A program made the translations under genes and the position numbers. From Cheiracanthium punctorium (Eukaryota; Arthropoda; Arachnida; Araneae; Cheiracanthiidae), in assembly GCA_038373885.1 (NCBI GenBank), contig JAWZYV010013531.1, positions 1 through 64,000 of the forward strand: 64,000 bases of DNA. Direction: 5' to 3'. Every line of letters starts with the position of its first letter. Positions within the stretch are counted from its first letter, which is position 1. Under the pieces are notes generated by a model, which was not told the DNA's origin, ran no database searches, and saw only the letters and a program-made list of their open reading frames with translations. This document shows, piece by piece, positions 42,475 through 53,587 of this stretch.

Positions 42475-44673
42475 TCTCTATATAAAGGAAGATGTTCTGA
42501 CTGACTGACTGACTGAATGAATCATCAACGCCCAGCCAAATCTATCAGACTTGAAATTTTAGTATAGCTTACATCTTTTGTGCGTTATTTAAAAAGCAAT
42601 TTTAAAAATTCACGTCCAAACGGATGTGGCGGGGCTCATATCTCAAAGAAAAACGGAGATAGCCATAAAATGTTTGCTTTAAAGTATAACGAATAGAAAT
42701 ATCTAAATATCATTTTCGGGACTGTTTAGACTTCCTACCCGAATGGTGATGGGAGGGTAAAACGTTCTGATCAGATTTCCCTTCATATCTCAATAGGGAA
42801 AAGTGATAGTCTTCAAATTCTTGCTTTTAAATGTAGTAAACTCAAATATTTAATTTTTTTTTCAGTGTTTCTCAGAATTCACACCCAGACAAGGGTGAGG
42901 GACCAAAACGGTGTTTTCCCATTTGCCTTCATATCTCAAAGGAAAATAAAAATGGTCATAAAAATCTTGCATCAAAATGTAACGATCACATATACTTAAA
43001 AATGTTTTTCACGTTTAAAAAAAAAAAAGACCTCAATAGAAGGGGGGGGGGGTGTAATTGAAAAAAAAAATGCTTTTCGCGGATTTTTTATCTCGAAAAA
43101 AAAAAAGCATCAGTGACGTTCTTGCTTTTAAATGTTAAAAACAGATTTATCTGCTCCATGCAATCAAAATGCTTATTCCTTTGTCGCCAAAACTAACATT
43201 CGCGACTGAGTTCGCCTTGGTGATTTTGTTTTCGGGAGGCAATAATGCGCCTGACACCTGCGATTATCCTTAGTTAAAAAGGACTATTTGCGGGTAAGAT
43301 CCATGGGGGGGGCACAGGGCCAAGTACTCCCTTTCCGAAACGAACTAAGTTTACCCTATATAAGATAGTTATTTTTGAAATTCAAGTGAATTTCTAAGAA
43401 AAAACGAGAGAAAATAATTCTGAGCTTCCTCCAAAATTATTTTGTCGATCCGCCACTGAAAAGGGACACTGACGAATTTTTGAAGATGCCACCACAGGCA
43501 GAGGATTTTAATGACGTCTTTTCTTTGACTAAAACAGAAAAACTCATGTGTATCGATTTCAAAATGCAGACATAAAAGCTGAAAAGTTTTGACGATAAAA
43601 TTACATAGTGAGTGAATTTGTTCAGAAGTCATGGATTAAGCTTGGGAGATTTGAGCACATTTTCGGCCCCGGCTACGTTTTGTCCCTTATGCCATAGAAA
43701 ATTATTATCTTATCTTTGCTCTATCTATCTTTGCTTGGAGAAAATTAAATCTAAAATAGCAACGATAACCTTAAAATTCGAGTTTTTAAAAGTTCCGGAT
43801 GGTTAATGTTTGTTTGATATTTATGCACTTTTAGTTTTCGATTGGTAAGTTTTCTATTTAACATAAATTATTCAGTCCAAGATCACCGGACATAACCTTT
43901 GCTTTTTGTTTAGTTATTGAATTTAGCAGCAGTTAGCAACAAACACATCTTATTATTGTGGTACCTATAATGTTGAAAATAAAAAAAATGGAATCGGTTG
44001 TTTCATGGTTTAAAGTAAGACGGTACAAGTAATTTTCTGAGTTTAAAACTTTAACACCGATTCTGTCGACAATACCATATCTCGCTGCATCTGATAAGGG
44101 GAAAAGATACAGTGCTCATATACAACTCCGGGTAATTTGGAAGATTTGTAGAAACATGTGACGAATATAAAAAAGCAAAATAGATAGACTTGTATTAAAA
44201 TGAGAGTGTTTTTAAAAGTTAGTTCTTTTGGCAATACATTTATGTATTTCCATTTTCCGAATTTCAAGAGCTTTAGCAATTTCAGTTTTCGTTTGATTGT
44301 ATCATTCAACTACTTAAATGACAAAATTGGACACTGTTACTATGGTAAGTAAATGGTTACGTAAAAACAGAAAATGAAATTTACTACACTTTGATGCGGT
44401 TTTAAACATAATGCGTTTAAAACTGCATTAATAAGTTAAATGCTACCAAACTTTGACAAAAAAGAAAAAAAATATATACCACAATTAAGATTGTTCGAAC
44501 ATGAAACACGGATCAAAATAAGAATATGTAAATAATTTACCAGAGTAAAATTTTTCTGTCACAAATAGATAAATATAAAATCAAAATATATTTAATAATT
44601 TTTTAGTTAGTTTCCATTTTTATTTCCTAGTTTAACAATCTTAATTCCGATCGAAGAACGGGTACACCGGTTA
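42475..44673 (+). mobile_element. Non-autonomous Helitron, about 2.2 kb
   Basis: The 5' end TCTCTATATAAAGGAAGATG preceded by A, with a CTGACTGACTGA run and CGCCCAGCCAAA, is the usual arthropod Helitron start. Degenerate monomers follow (CATATCTCAA..GGA, then CTTGCTTTTAAATGTA, then CAAATAT). The 3' end GAAGAACGGGTACACCGGTTAG followed by T shares 13 bases with the Helitron end at 3241, although the last four bases are TTAG rather than CTRR. No Rep/helicase gene. Homopolymer A and G runs near 43014-43110 are notable. Confidence 0.6.
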
Positions 44674-44770
44674 GTAGTATATAAAGCCTTCCCCATTGCA
44701 TTTTGGCAAATAGGAGGGAGCGCAAAATCTTTAATTGTTCCCAGGCACTGAAAACCCTAGCTACTCCTCT
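44674..44770. mobile_element. Right part of the MITE interrupted by the Helitron
   Basis: Continues the element of 42405-42474 and ends with AACCCTAGCTAC. See that entry for the match. Confidence 0.35.
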
Positions 44771-45689
44771 GATTTTACCTTGCATTTTTTTTTCTTAAAG
44801 CATAAACATTTTATGCTTGTTAAGACCTACACTCGAGCACATTTATTGAAGAACTCATTAGGGTTTTAATTTGGAATACACTATACGGAAAATTCCATTT
44901 TAAAATATAAGATTGAGATACTACTTGCTGACCAAACGAAAAGTGATTTTAAAATATTGATTAGATTAAAAAAAAGCAAAAAAAAAAAAAAAACCTCATG
45001 TCACGTTACTATCTTATAGACATTCTCCAAAGTTATTGTATTGTTTTGCTTTCTTGTTTCAGATCATATACTAATTATTTATAATAACAATTTTATTCAT
45101 TTATTTTTTCCTATATAATATTTTTTACTCAGTCAGTTATTAGCTTTCACCTCCCTTTCATGGTCAGTTTTAAGTCATTCATTCAAATCAGAAATTGTCA
45201 TTCATTTAGAAATATAAAAATTCACAAACCAATTAAATTTAACGTTCGTCATACTTGATAAATTTTCATTATGTTATTAAATATTCTTAGTGTGTTTTTC
45301 TTTTTGTCTTTTATCTACTTTAGGATATATACACGCTTTCTATATCTCCCATAAGAGATTTCTTGTATATCACAGGAACTATGTCTCTAATACTACCCTT
45401 CCATTTTTTTAAATTGACTTCTTCATGATAAAATTTTAGAAACAGGTTTTTGAAGAGATTTTAAATAAGCTTTAAAGTTTGAACTACAGGTACAATTTAC
45501 AACTGACTATTGATATTTTCCTCTTGTAATATGTATCGATATATTTACAATTGCACTCAGAAATAACAAAAGAGTAGAAAAACAAAGTAAAATCCTTCTA
45601 TTCGGATTCACCAATTATTAATGTGTACACGAAATTAAATATGTGCGATATAAATGTGATCATTAAAAAATTATTCTTATCTTAATTTT
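44771..45689. other. Unassigned AT-rich region
   Basis: No recognised gene, element end or repeat. Confidence 0.3.
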
Positions 45690-46260
45690 CCCTTCCTCTT
45701 ATTATTAGTATTATATTTTTTTGGAGAGGCTTCTGAAAAAAGATTGATATTAAAACGAAATCTTTTTTCTGTAACGATATCTAAACAGGAATATTATTCT
45801 CAAAAGAGAATGTAATTTAGATTGTAAATGTTGTATATTTACAATACAAATTATATTCTTCATTGTAATTTATTTCAGTAAAAAAAAACATACCCTTTTT
45901 TCACCACACACTCTTATTCGTTTAACTCAGAAAAACTTTTGAACATTTTTTAACTACCATAAAGAAAAGACCGCTATTATTAAATATACTTTTTATGTTG
46001 TATATCGTTATGCACTTGACGCAAGAAAATTAGTCATCTAGAAATCTATAGCTTTGTAAGTAGTTACTGACATTTTTCTCTAAGATTCAAATCTTTTTTA
46101 ACTATAATGACTTTATAATAATAAGAAAAGGATTTCAGATGATTCTTAGAATCATTAAATGTTAGATTAGAAATAAATTAATGTCATATCAAATGAAAAA
46201 TTTCAGAGATAATGTACTGCTTTTTTTATCTTTTTCCTTCGGGTATTGTTATTCTAAGGC
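45690..46260. repeat. Duplicon copy 3 of 3
   Basis: The most diverged copy: TTTTTATGTTGTATATCGTTATGCACTTGAC (45990), TTAGTCATCTAGAAATCTATAG (46031), TTTCAGATGATTCTTAGAATCATTAAATG (46133) and AATGAAAAATTTCAGAGATAATG (46193) follow copy 2 in order. Confidence 0.65.
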
Positions 46261-46677
46261 TCCAACGGAAAAAAAAAATATTAGTTTTAGCTATGTATTA
46301 TAATAGTTTAGAAAAAGTCATACATAGTATAATGCATTTACAAATAATAAATTTTTAGCACGTGAGCATTTTATTCAAGAATTTATAAATAGCAGTAATT
46401 AAATAAATAAAATAAATAAATAAATGCTATGCAGCGTGTCCCACTTAAATAAAGCCACCGTGATTGTGTGCCGTAGCTGGATGCGAAACAGACGAATAAG
46501 AACGAAACAAATATATTAAGGAAGTATACACAGGAATACCTATTTACAAGGAAAAAATTCACTCTCTGCCGCACCTGGGCAGGAAAAAAAAATTAATGTG
46601 TAAAAAAAGAGGGAGAAAAGTGTCCCGCCGAAATAAATCCAGTGCTGTTAATAGTCAATATATTCGCCCTGTTTATA

Positions 46678-46960
46678 TGTGACTTTGAATAGTCGATGTG
46701 ACATATCATTTACCAATCCCAGGAGGAAGGTAACACCAATATTATCCTACTGTTCAAAGATGGCGGCCTCCAATTCTGCCACTGACTGAAATTGTCTGAC
46801 ATTTGCATATCTATACTCACTGAAGATACCCCATGCATTTTCTTGGGGATTGAGATCAACCTAAAAGGGCAGAACATTTCATGATATACAACCCATAACC
46901 GAGAAACTATTTTCAAGAGGATTTTACAACGTGAATGGGTCATTTTCCTGATGGAAAAAT
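46678..46960 (-). pseudogene. Tc1 transposase C-terminal fragment (left arm)
   Basis: On the minus strand: DLNPQENAWGIFSEYRYANVRQFQSVAELEA-AIFEQ, then a stop, then DNIGVTFLLGLVNDMSHRLF. PDLNP-x-EN-x-W with the SVAELEAAI and LVNDM-x-R blocks is the hallmark of the Tc1 C-terminus. The glutamate of DLNPxEN, the last catalytic residue of the DDE triad, is present. Upstream, NDP-FT near 46940 is a degraded NDPKHT. Confidence 0.75.
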
Positions 46961-47199
46961 AAAACTTCGGCCACGAATTCTCAATGCAAATGGCAGTAAA
47001 TAGTTTTCTAGCATTTATTGGTAACCAGCAGCTTTTATATGGCTTGAAGAAAAAGCCAAGTTGCGTTTACCACCAGGCAAAGCCTCTCCACACTGTATAA
47101 TGAGCCTCCACCTTCTTGTCTTTTGGAGAAGATCTTTACTGATTACCAATAAATGGTAGAAACCCATTTACTGCCATTTGCAGGGTAGAAGATTGATTT

Positions 47200-47475
47200 C
47201 TCATCAGGACAATGACCCATTCACGTTGCAAAAATTCTGTTGAAATTGGTTTCTCTACCTATGGGTTGTATAACATGAAATGTCCTGCCCTTTTAAATCA
47301 ATCCCGGATAAAAAGCGTGGGGCATCCTCAGTAAGAGTGGATATGCAATTGTCAGATAGTTCAGTCTGTGACAGATCTGAAGACCTCCATCTTTGAACAC
47401 TGGGATAATATTGATGTTACCGTACTGGTGAATGATTTGCCACATTCACTATTCAATGTCAGGTGTAAATATGGC
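47200..47475 (+). pseudogene. Tc1 transposase C-terminal fragment (right arm)
   Basis: The mirrored counterpart: DNDPFT near 47210, then SVTDLKTSIFEHWDNIDVTVLVNDLPHSLFNV (about 47365-47450). The EHW where the left arm has a stop shows that the two arms have decayed independently. The central DLNP motif is damaged by changes near 47300. Confidence 0.7.
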
Positions 47476-47713
47476 GAATATATTGGCTATTAACAGAACT
47501 GGCTTTATTTCAGCGGGACATTTCTCTCTCGCCTTTTTACACATTTATTTTTTATTCCTACCCAGTTGGAGCAGGGAGTGAGTTTTTTTCCTTATTAATA
47601 CGTATTTCTGTGTATACTTTCTTTGTATATTTATTTCGCACTTATTCGTCTGTCGCATCCAGTTACGGCATACAATCACGGTGGCTTTATTTCGGTGGTA
47701 TGCACTGTATGAT

Positions 47714-48019
47714 GTTACAGGCAAGTATTAAATCAAATATCAAGATGAAATATTGTTATTTTTCATAAGTATATATCATTCTAAGAACCTATATTTTGTA
47801 TTTTATATTAGGAAATAGCTAACCTATTGCTCACATGAAAGTGCCCGAGACTGTATATACTATATGGTATATATTTAGTCACAATGTGAAAGCTTCTCTT
47901 AAAGTTTGAAGTATATCTTGTAAAGATAAAAGTTACATTCGAAAGTTCTATAGAATTATGTATTTCAGCTTTGAACCAGACACGAAGGTTAGCTTTGTTA
48001 TACTAATATATAATCATCT
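47714..48019. other. Unassigned spacer
   Basis: No recognised feature. Confidence 0.3.
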
Positions 48020-48420
48020 ATTTATATGCAGAGCAGTTATAGTTAAACTTCGCTTATAAATAATTCTACAGCTAAAACGGGTGAACGGATTGTAACCAAA
48101 TTTGGTATACAGACTATACATAAGATGCGCCAAGCAGTTCCAAAAAAAAAGTTTTAGTTCAAAAAATGCCCATTAGGTGCCGCTTTGCACGAAAAAACAG
48201 CAAATTAAAAAATGGAAATGGCTAATTCGAAATGCACAAACAATTAAACCTTTATTGAATTGTTTTAAAGCATCTATTAACTAATTTGAGTCAGTTCTTT
48301 AGAAGATTTTTCCATCCAGCTCCACCTAATGGACATCTTTTGAGCTATTTAAAACATTCCTTGAACTCATCTCTTGTACAGTTTTGTAAATAGGCCAAAT
48401 TTGACAATAATCTACTCACT
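48020..48420. repeat. Helitron-like internal monomers
   Basis: AAAACGGGTGAACGGATTGTAACCAAATTTGGTATACAG near 48075 and CCCATTAGGTGCCGCTTTGC near 48168 resemble, in wording, the monomers of 2340-3200. CACCTAATGGACATC near 48322 is a further, inverted trace. No ends found. Confidence 0.35.
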
Positions 48421-48789
48421 TGTTTCAGATTCGGAATGCTGTTTATAGGGGAAGTTTCATTATAAACACAATGTACATTACATTCATACAATCCATACGT
48501 ATTATAGAAAGTAAGCGCCTGTACAGCAAAATACTAATAAAAGTAAAAGCCATTTAAAATTCACATATATGTACATTAAAAGTCGTACTGTTGTGTTTCG
48601 ATAGTACAAAAGTTGACTGTTGTGTTTCGATCTTGAGAAGAAGGATTTGATACTCGTGAGCAGTATCCATGAACTTTTCCCCACTACTAGAATTGTCTCT
48701 AATTGATAGTTGGTCGTGAAGAAATATATTTCTTATCTATTGAGAAAGACGGTGAGAACTAACACACCCCTAGCAAATTTGCTATCATT

Positions 48790-49060
48790 AATAACCAGAA
48801 ACAGAACCAGACTTCGTGTAATCGTAGTCGTGTAATCGTAATCGATTGTAATCGATTACATTTTCTCATGTAATCGTAATCCGACAATTGAATTTTTATG
48901 TAATCGTAATCTAATCGTAATCTGAAAGTTTATATTTTCGTGTAATCGTAGTCTAATCGTAATCTAGAAATTTCATTTGCCAGATAGTCGTAATCTTAGA
49001 GCCTGTAGTCGTAATCGCTTAGATTACAAGACGATTATGAAACGATTACGGGCGCTCAGA
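48790..49060 (+). repeat. Array of GTAATCGTAATC words, likely hAT subterminal repeats
   Basis: About fifteen TAATCG or CGTAATC words in direct and a few inverted orientations fill 250 bp. The spacing is irregular, so it is not a CRISPR or simple satellite. hAT elements often carry such short iterated sites next to their ends, and a BED-finger exon lies 380 bp downstream. The terminal sequence itself may begin at CAGACTTCGTG (about 48809). Confidence 0.6.
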
Positions 49061-49437
49061 TTTATTTTTTGTTCTGCTTGCTGGGAAAAAAGATTTTCTC
49101 GGAGAAGCAAAGCATCGAAAAATCTGCATGCCCTGAAGACAGGAAGTTTCCTATTTTTTAACCTTTCAGGGGAAGAGGGGAGGGGGGAGGGCATTGTTCT
49201 GCCATCGTAGTTCGTACGGGACAAAGATAAGAGAAGCAGAGCTCCCTTTTTTTTTCCCGGGATGACCATTCTTTTTTATGCTGACTGTGGTGGGTGACTG
49301 ACTAGAATGGACAGACCTCCCAGAAATTGGGGGTGGACGTGGGAATTCTATGGGGGGTACACAAGAGGTGTATTTTCTGCTATTGCAGATCTTTGCTTTA
49401 TCTCATTTCAATTTGCGACTGCGAAGAGAAAACAGCA

Positions 49438-49591
49438 ATGCCTACACGAAAAAAATTCAAGATTTTTTTTGAATTTCAAGAAAATGAAAAAAATGAAAAA
49501 GGAAAGGAGTTCAAAAAATATAAATGCACTATCTTAGTACAGATGCCAGTGTCAAAAAAGACGAACTCCAACTTAAATACACATATGGAGG
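49438..49591 (+). pseudogene. First exon of a BED-finger hAT transposase
   Basis: ATG 49438 starts MPTRKKFKIFFEFQENEKNEK, then a basic stretch with YKC, and KKTNSNLNTHME, the histidine half of a BED zinc finger. The second cysteine expected two or three residues after YKC is not present, so the finger may be defective. After CATATGGAG comes GTAATT, a good splice donor, so the rest would lie in a later exon that I cannot find; the element is probably truncated. Confidence 0.55.
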
Positions 49592-49614
49592 TAATTTTGG
49601 ATATTTTTTCTTGA

Positions 49615-52600
49615 GTATTTATTTGTTGTATAGATTATTATAAAATGAGTACATATATTAATTGAAAAACTGCATTTAAAAGGTTTCTATATTAAGGGGA
49701 AAACGATAATATTCACGAAAATATTCCCTGGTCTTTTCCAATTCCGTTTAATACATGTTTCATTGATCTGACTAAAATGCGCTGCATTAATTAAATAAAA
49801 TTTATTTTTGGTATACATTGTTTACTTGTTTAGAATCTTAATTTTGGTCAAAATTTAATTATCATAATTTACTGTTTAACTTTCGAAGTGTTATGTTTAT
49901 TGTGTTATTTATGTAGCAGTGTCATACACATAATAATTTTATAGTGTGTGTGTGTGATTACTTGGTACAAATTTGTTTTGTAATAAAAGTGCAATGTGTA
50001 GTAATTTCTTTTCTCTGTCAAAAAATAAATAAATAATAAATAAATTAGGTTAATCAAAGTAGGCTTTCTAAATTTTGAAAGGGCTTATAAAGGGGCGCAC
50101 ATACAAGTGCTTTTATTGGGAGGGGGAGGAGGGTCATTCAGAGTATGAAAAATTTTGATTGTAGGAAAAAAACGCCACCTCAAAAGTTATTTGTGTAATA
50201 ATTTAATTAAATACTTTAAATAAATTTCTTTTGTTTCGCGGAAAAGGGCGGTGGAAAGTGGAACGGGGTATTCATTTGAATTAGGAGGTTTAAAGTACAT
50301 TGTTTTCCAGAAATGAGGGAAGACACACGTGTAATTCAATAATTCAATTTCAGTGTAATTCGATAGGCGATAAGGGGGGGGGGGATTTCCTAGAAAGCTT
50401 TTGGTTTCCTCTAAAAAAAATATATTGGTCACTCTGGAAAACATGTATTCATAATTTTTGTATTTAAATTTTTAGTTAAACAGTTTAACTACTAGTTATA
50501 AAATATACACCCCTTATGTAAGATAATTTTAAAATAAAATGTAGTACGTAACCCTGTACCTGCGAGTAGAATTTTTTAAAACTAAAAATTATTTTAATGT
50601 ATACACTATAAATCATTACATTTTTTAATTCGGTTAAAAAAATGAATAAGTTTCAAATATATTTTTTTGGTAACTGTAACTATTTGACTCAAGGAGAAAG
50701 GAGATTTCAAAATTAATTTTCGATTCATGCATCATTTAAAATGCTTAAGTATTTTATGCATTTTATTTGATTCATTTAAATAAATATTAATTATTGTTCT
50801 TATTTTTTATTTTCAGACCTTTTATTCACACACCATCCCTCGAAAACAATCCCTATTTATTAATTTGATGATTATAATTTTTTTTGCCATAAAAATACAA
50901 TAGAAGTTTATATATTGAAATAGTGACACAATTAATATATTGTCTGCTATTATACAAATGCCATCTACTTATGATTCTACATAAATAGACTGCCTTGTAG
51001 TTTAAGTAGTATTTAAATCAGAATGACCAAACCCAGATTAATGATATCTGGCCCTTCAGATTTAATGTGCGCGTTCGCCATATATACAAAATTGGTCTTC
51101 TATCGGCTTAAATTCAACGCTAGGTCTCCCCTCAATCCGATTCTTCATCGCAGGGGCGCAGTAGCGCGGAGCCCCCGGGAAGGGAGGGGGAGAGTAGACA
51201 ATTACAAGGCGAGCCTGGGTACTGAACGCGTGGAGGTGTTGTGACGTCACAAGAGAGGATGGACTTTTCTCCGTTAAAGGCATTAGAATCATACGGAACA
51301 GAACCTTACTTTACAGGAGGGGGGGGAGGGTGCAACAGCACTGGGCAGCGAAGCATCAAGATCCGTAAAAAGTCAAACTTCATTCAATGAATCATCTTGA
51401 AAAAGCTTTCTGATCAATCGAAATATTTCCGAACATCGAATACATTACTTTATCTGATCTACTTTATCTGATTTTGTCTAGTTACGCTGATCTCTGACTC
51501 ACCTTGCAACCATTCCGGGCAACCACTTCAATATAAATATTTTACCGTCATTACTCCAAGAAGATTAAAAAGTTCAAAATGATTAAAAATCAGAAAAAGC
51601 GTAATAATATCTACACTATTTATACGATCCGCTTGAAAATTTTCATAATTATAAGTATAAAAATGTAAAAAACAATCTGTGTTACTTAAAAAATCTGAAA
51701 AATCCACCGGTTCCCTAATTTTTAAGCGATTTTTGTCTATTTTCATCTCTGTTTTATTTCCAAGAGTAAAAAAGTGAATCATTTGCGTGACAAAATGAGC
51801 TGTTGCAATCGACATGATTTTATATTCATCACGGTCATCAGGCTTTGAAAGGAAGGTGTGATTCAAATTTGTTTAAAATAGCTTTTCCAGATTACATAGT
51901 TTATTTACTATTATTTTTTTCACAAATAAATCGTCTGCATGATATAAGAATGGGTGTGTACACAAAACGAAATCTTTCGAATACCAGAAGTCTCCGCGCG
52001 TTTCCAAAAGATCATGAAATTCGATTTGGGTACATAATAAAATTTGAATATGAACTCATTTATTTTAGGTGGACGAAGATTAAATATATTGAGTGTAGAC
52101 ATATTTTCGTCTAATGTTTTTTCTAGCGCTCGTTGTAATTGACTCCACAATGGGCTTTGACTTCTAGTTCTCTTTGACTTAAATATCGACATGACAGTTG
52201 TGATTAATTTGAAAATTTGAAATTTCAACAGTTTTTAGAGTTATCTTTTCTTAAATAAAAGAATCGCATTACAACTTTCCCGCTTATTAGCTGAACTCAT
52301 TTCTGCTTAAAATTAGGGGTGCAACATACCGAACCGTATACATATTTACAATATTCTCAGTATGCGAGTTATCCTAGACGTAACAACAGGGAAGTTAAAA
52401 AAAAATACTCGAAATTGAATAATATAGTTTTGTATTGTTATTATTGTTAAAAAAAGAAATTTCTGTTTATACTATTTAAAAATTAAAAATAAATTTCTTT
52501 TGAAAGGAGGGGGGTGTATAAAGTAATAAGACAGAGAAAAAAGTTTTAGCTCTTATTTTACTATTTTTTCACTGAAAGAAATTAATAGGGGCCGCAAAAG

Positions 52601-52863
52601 ATTGATTTCGCACCGGGCCGCAGAAAATTAAGGCACGGGCGTGACCAGAAGCAAAGAATGTGCACTAGAACACGACAATTATATTGTTATCAGGAGACCT
52701 GCAAAACTGGTGATGTACCTCTATACTCCGAGAAGACTAGTAAAAATACATCATAATATGAAAAAAAGGCACTTATTTGAGAAAAGGTAGAGTACTAGAC
52801 AGCTATAGACAAAAAAGATTATGATCCAAAACTGCTCCAAACTAATAAAAGATTATCTTACCA
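49615..52863. other. Unassigned region, 3.2 kb
   Basis: AT-rich except for a GC-rich block at 51145-51250 that looks like part of an unplaced MITE (CAGGGGCGCAGTAGCGCGG). TAGGGGTGCAACATACCGAACCG near 52314 resembles a hAT tip like that at 19122. G runs occur near 50378 and 51318. No gene recognised. Confidence 0.35.
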
Positions 52864-53587
52864 TTAACCCTTTGAGGCGCAACCCTTTCCCAATGCTGAA
52901 AAAAGGGCAGCCGTTGCCATCGCTCGATTTAACTGCCAGCAAGATGGCGGACGATCGAAACGTTCATCGCGTACCACAGATCTAGAGACCTTTTTTGACG
53001 ACAGCTGGCTATGTTGCGTCAAAAAAGGGTCTCTAGATCTGTGGCACGCGATAAACGTTTCGATCGTCCGCCATATTGCTGGTAGTTAAGTCGAGCGATG
53101 GCAACGGCTGCCCTTTTTTCAGCATTGGGAAAGGGTTGCGCCTGAAAGGGTTAAGTTGACTGCCTGGTGTGGATTCACAGCAACTAGAGATGAATGCGAG
53201 ACGAAGCAAAGATGCACTTGTTATGCGAGAAGAGATAAGGCTATTTGCGATTACTATATAGAGATTTTGGGATACGAGACAAGGCTTTATATTTGCTAAG
53301 ACAGCAGGTTTGAGCGATGGTAACGGCTGCCCTTTTTTCAGCATTGGGCAATCTATCCAGCTGTTCTCGCGTTCTTCCATTTTTCAGCAGATGTCAGGGC
53401 TGTTAAAAATAATCGTGACCAATTTTTTTACGGGAAATGGACGTGCTAAAAAGTAAAGGATTCTCGTGGAGCTATGTCACAAGCAACTATTTTTATGGAA
53501 ATCAAATCTATTCTTCTTGACTGGCAACAGTCAAAACTTCAGAGTTTGGTGTCCTCACGGCGAGGACACCGCGCGTTAAAGGGTTAA
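52864..53587. mobile_element. TTAA element with central hairpin, copy 2
   Basis: TTAA at 52864-52867 with CCCTTTGAGGCGC, and GCGCGTTAAAGGG with TTAA at 53584-53587. The first 283 bp (52868-53150) is a full fold-back unit closed by its own right end, GGCGCCTGAAAGGG-like, and a third TTAA (53151-53154). Segment A (53155-53308) follows, then a repeat of the fold-back arm end (GAGCGATGG...GCATTGGG), then segment B. The terminal hairpin is GGTGTCCTC 53548-53556 with GAGGACACC 53562-53570. Non-coding; needs a transposase from elsewhere. Confidence 0.8.

Larger units (their letters stand above)
46431..47713. mobile_element. Palindromic Tc1 derivative (fold-back) with arms of about 600 bp
   Basis: The left arm 46431-47033 and right arm 47137-47713 are diverged inverted copies around a spacer of about 100 bp. 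The outer 60 bp (AAATAAAGCCACCGTGATTGT and beyond) are well kept, and the inner arm ends are GGTTACCAATAAATG-type. Each arm encodes, reading outward, the C-terminal part of a Tc1 transposase. The arms are therefore duplicate 3' halves joined head to head, not simple terminal repeats. Confidence 0.8.

Noticed and set aside
43440..43460. hAT MITE right end (GATCCGCCACTG)
   Set aside because: The motif fits, but I found neither the opposite end nor an 8-bp duplication.
48815..49060. CRISPR-like array of short repeats
   Set aside because: Repeat units are 6-12 bp, irregularly spaced and in both orientations, and the DNA is eukaryotic. They fit hAT subterminal repeats better.
51145..51250. GC-rich block as a CpG-island promoter
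   Set aside because: It resembles the G-rich interior of hAT MITEs seen elsewhere and has no gene after it.
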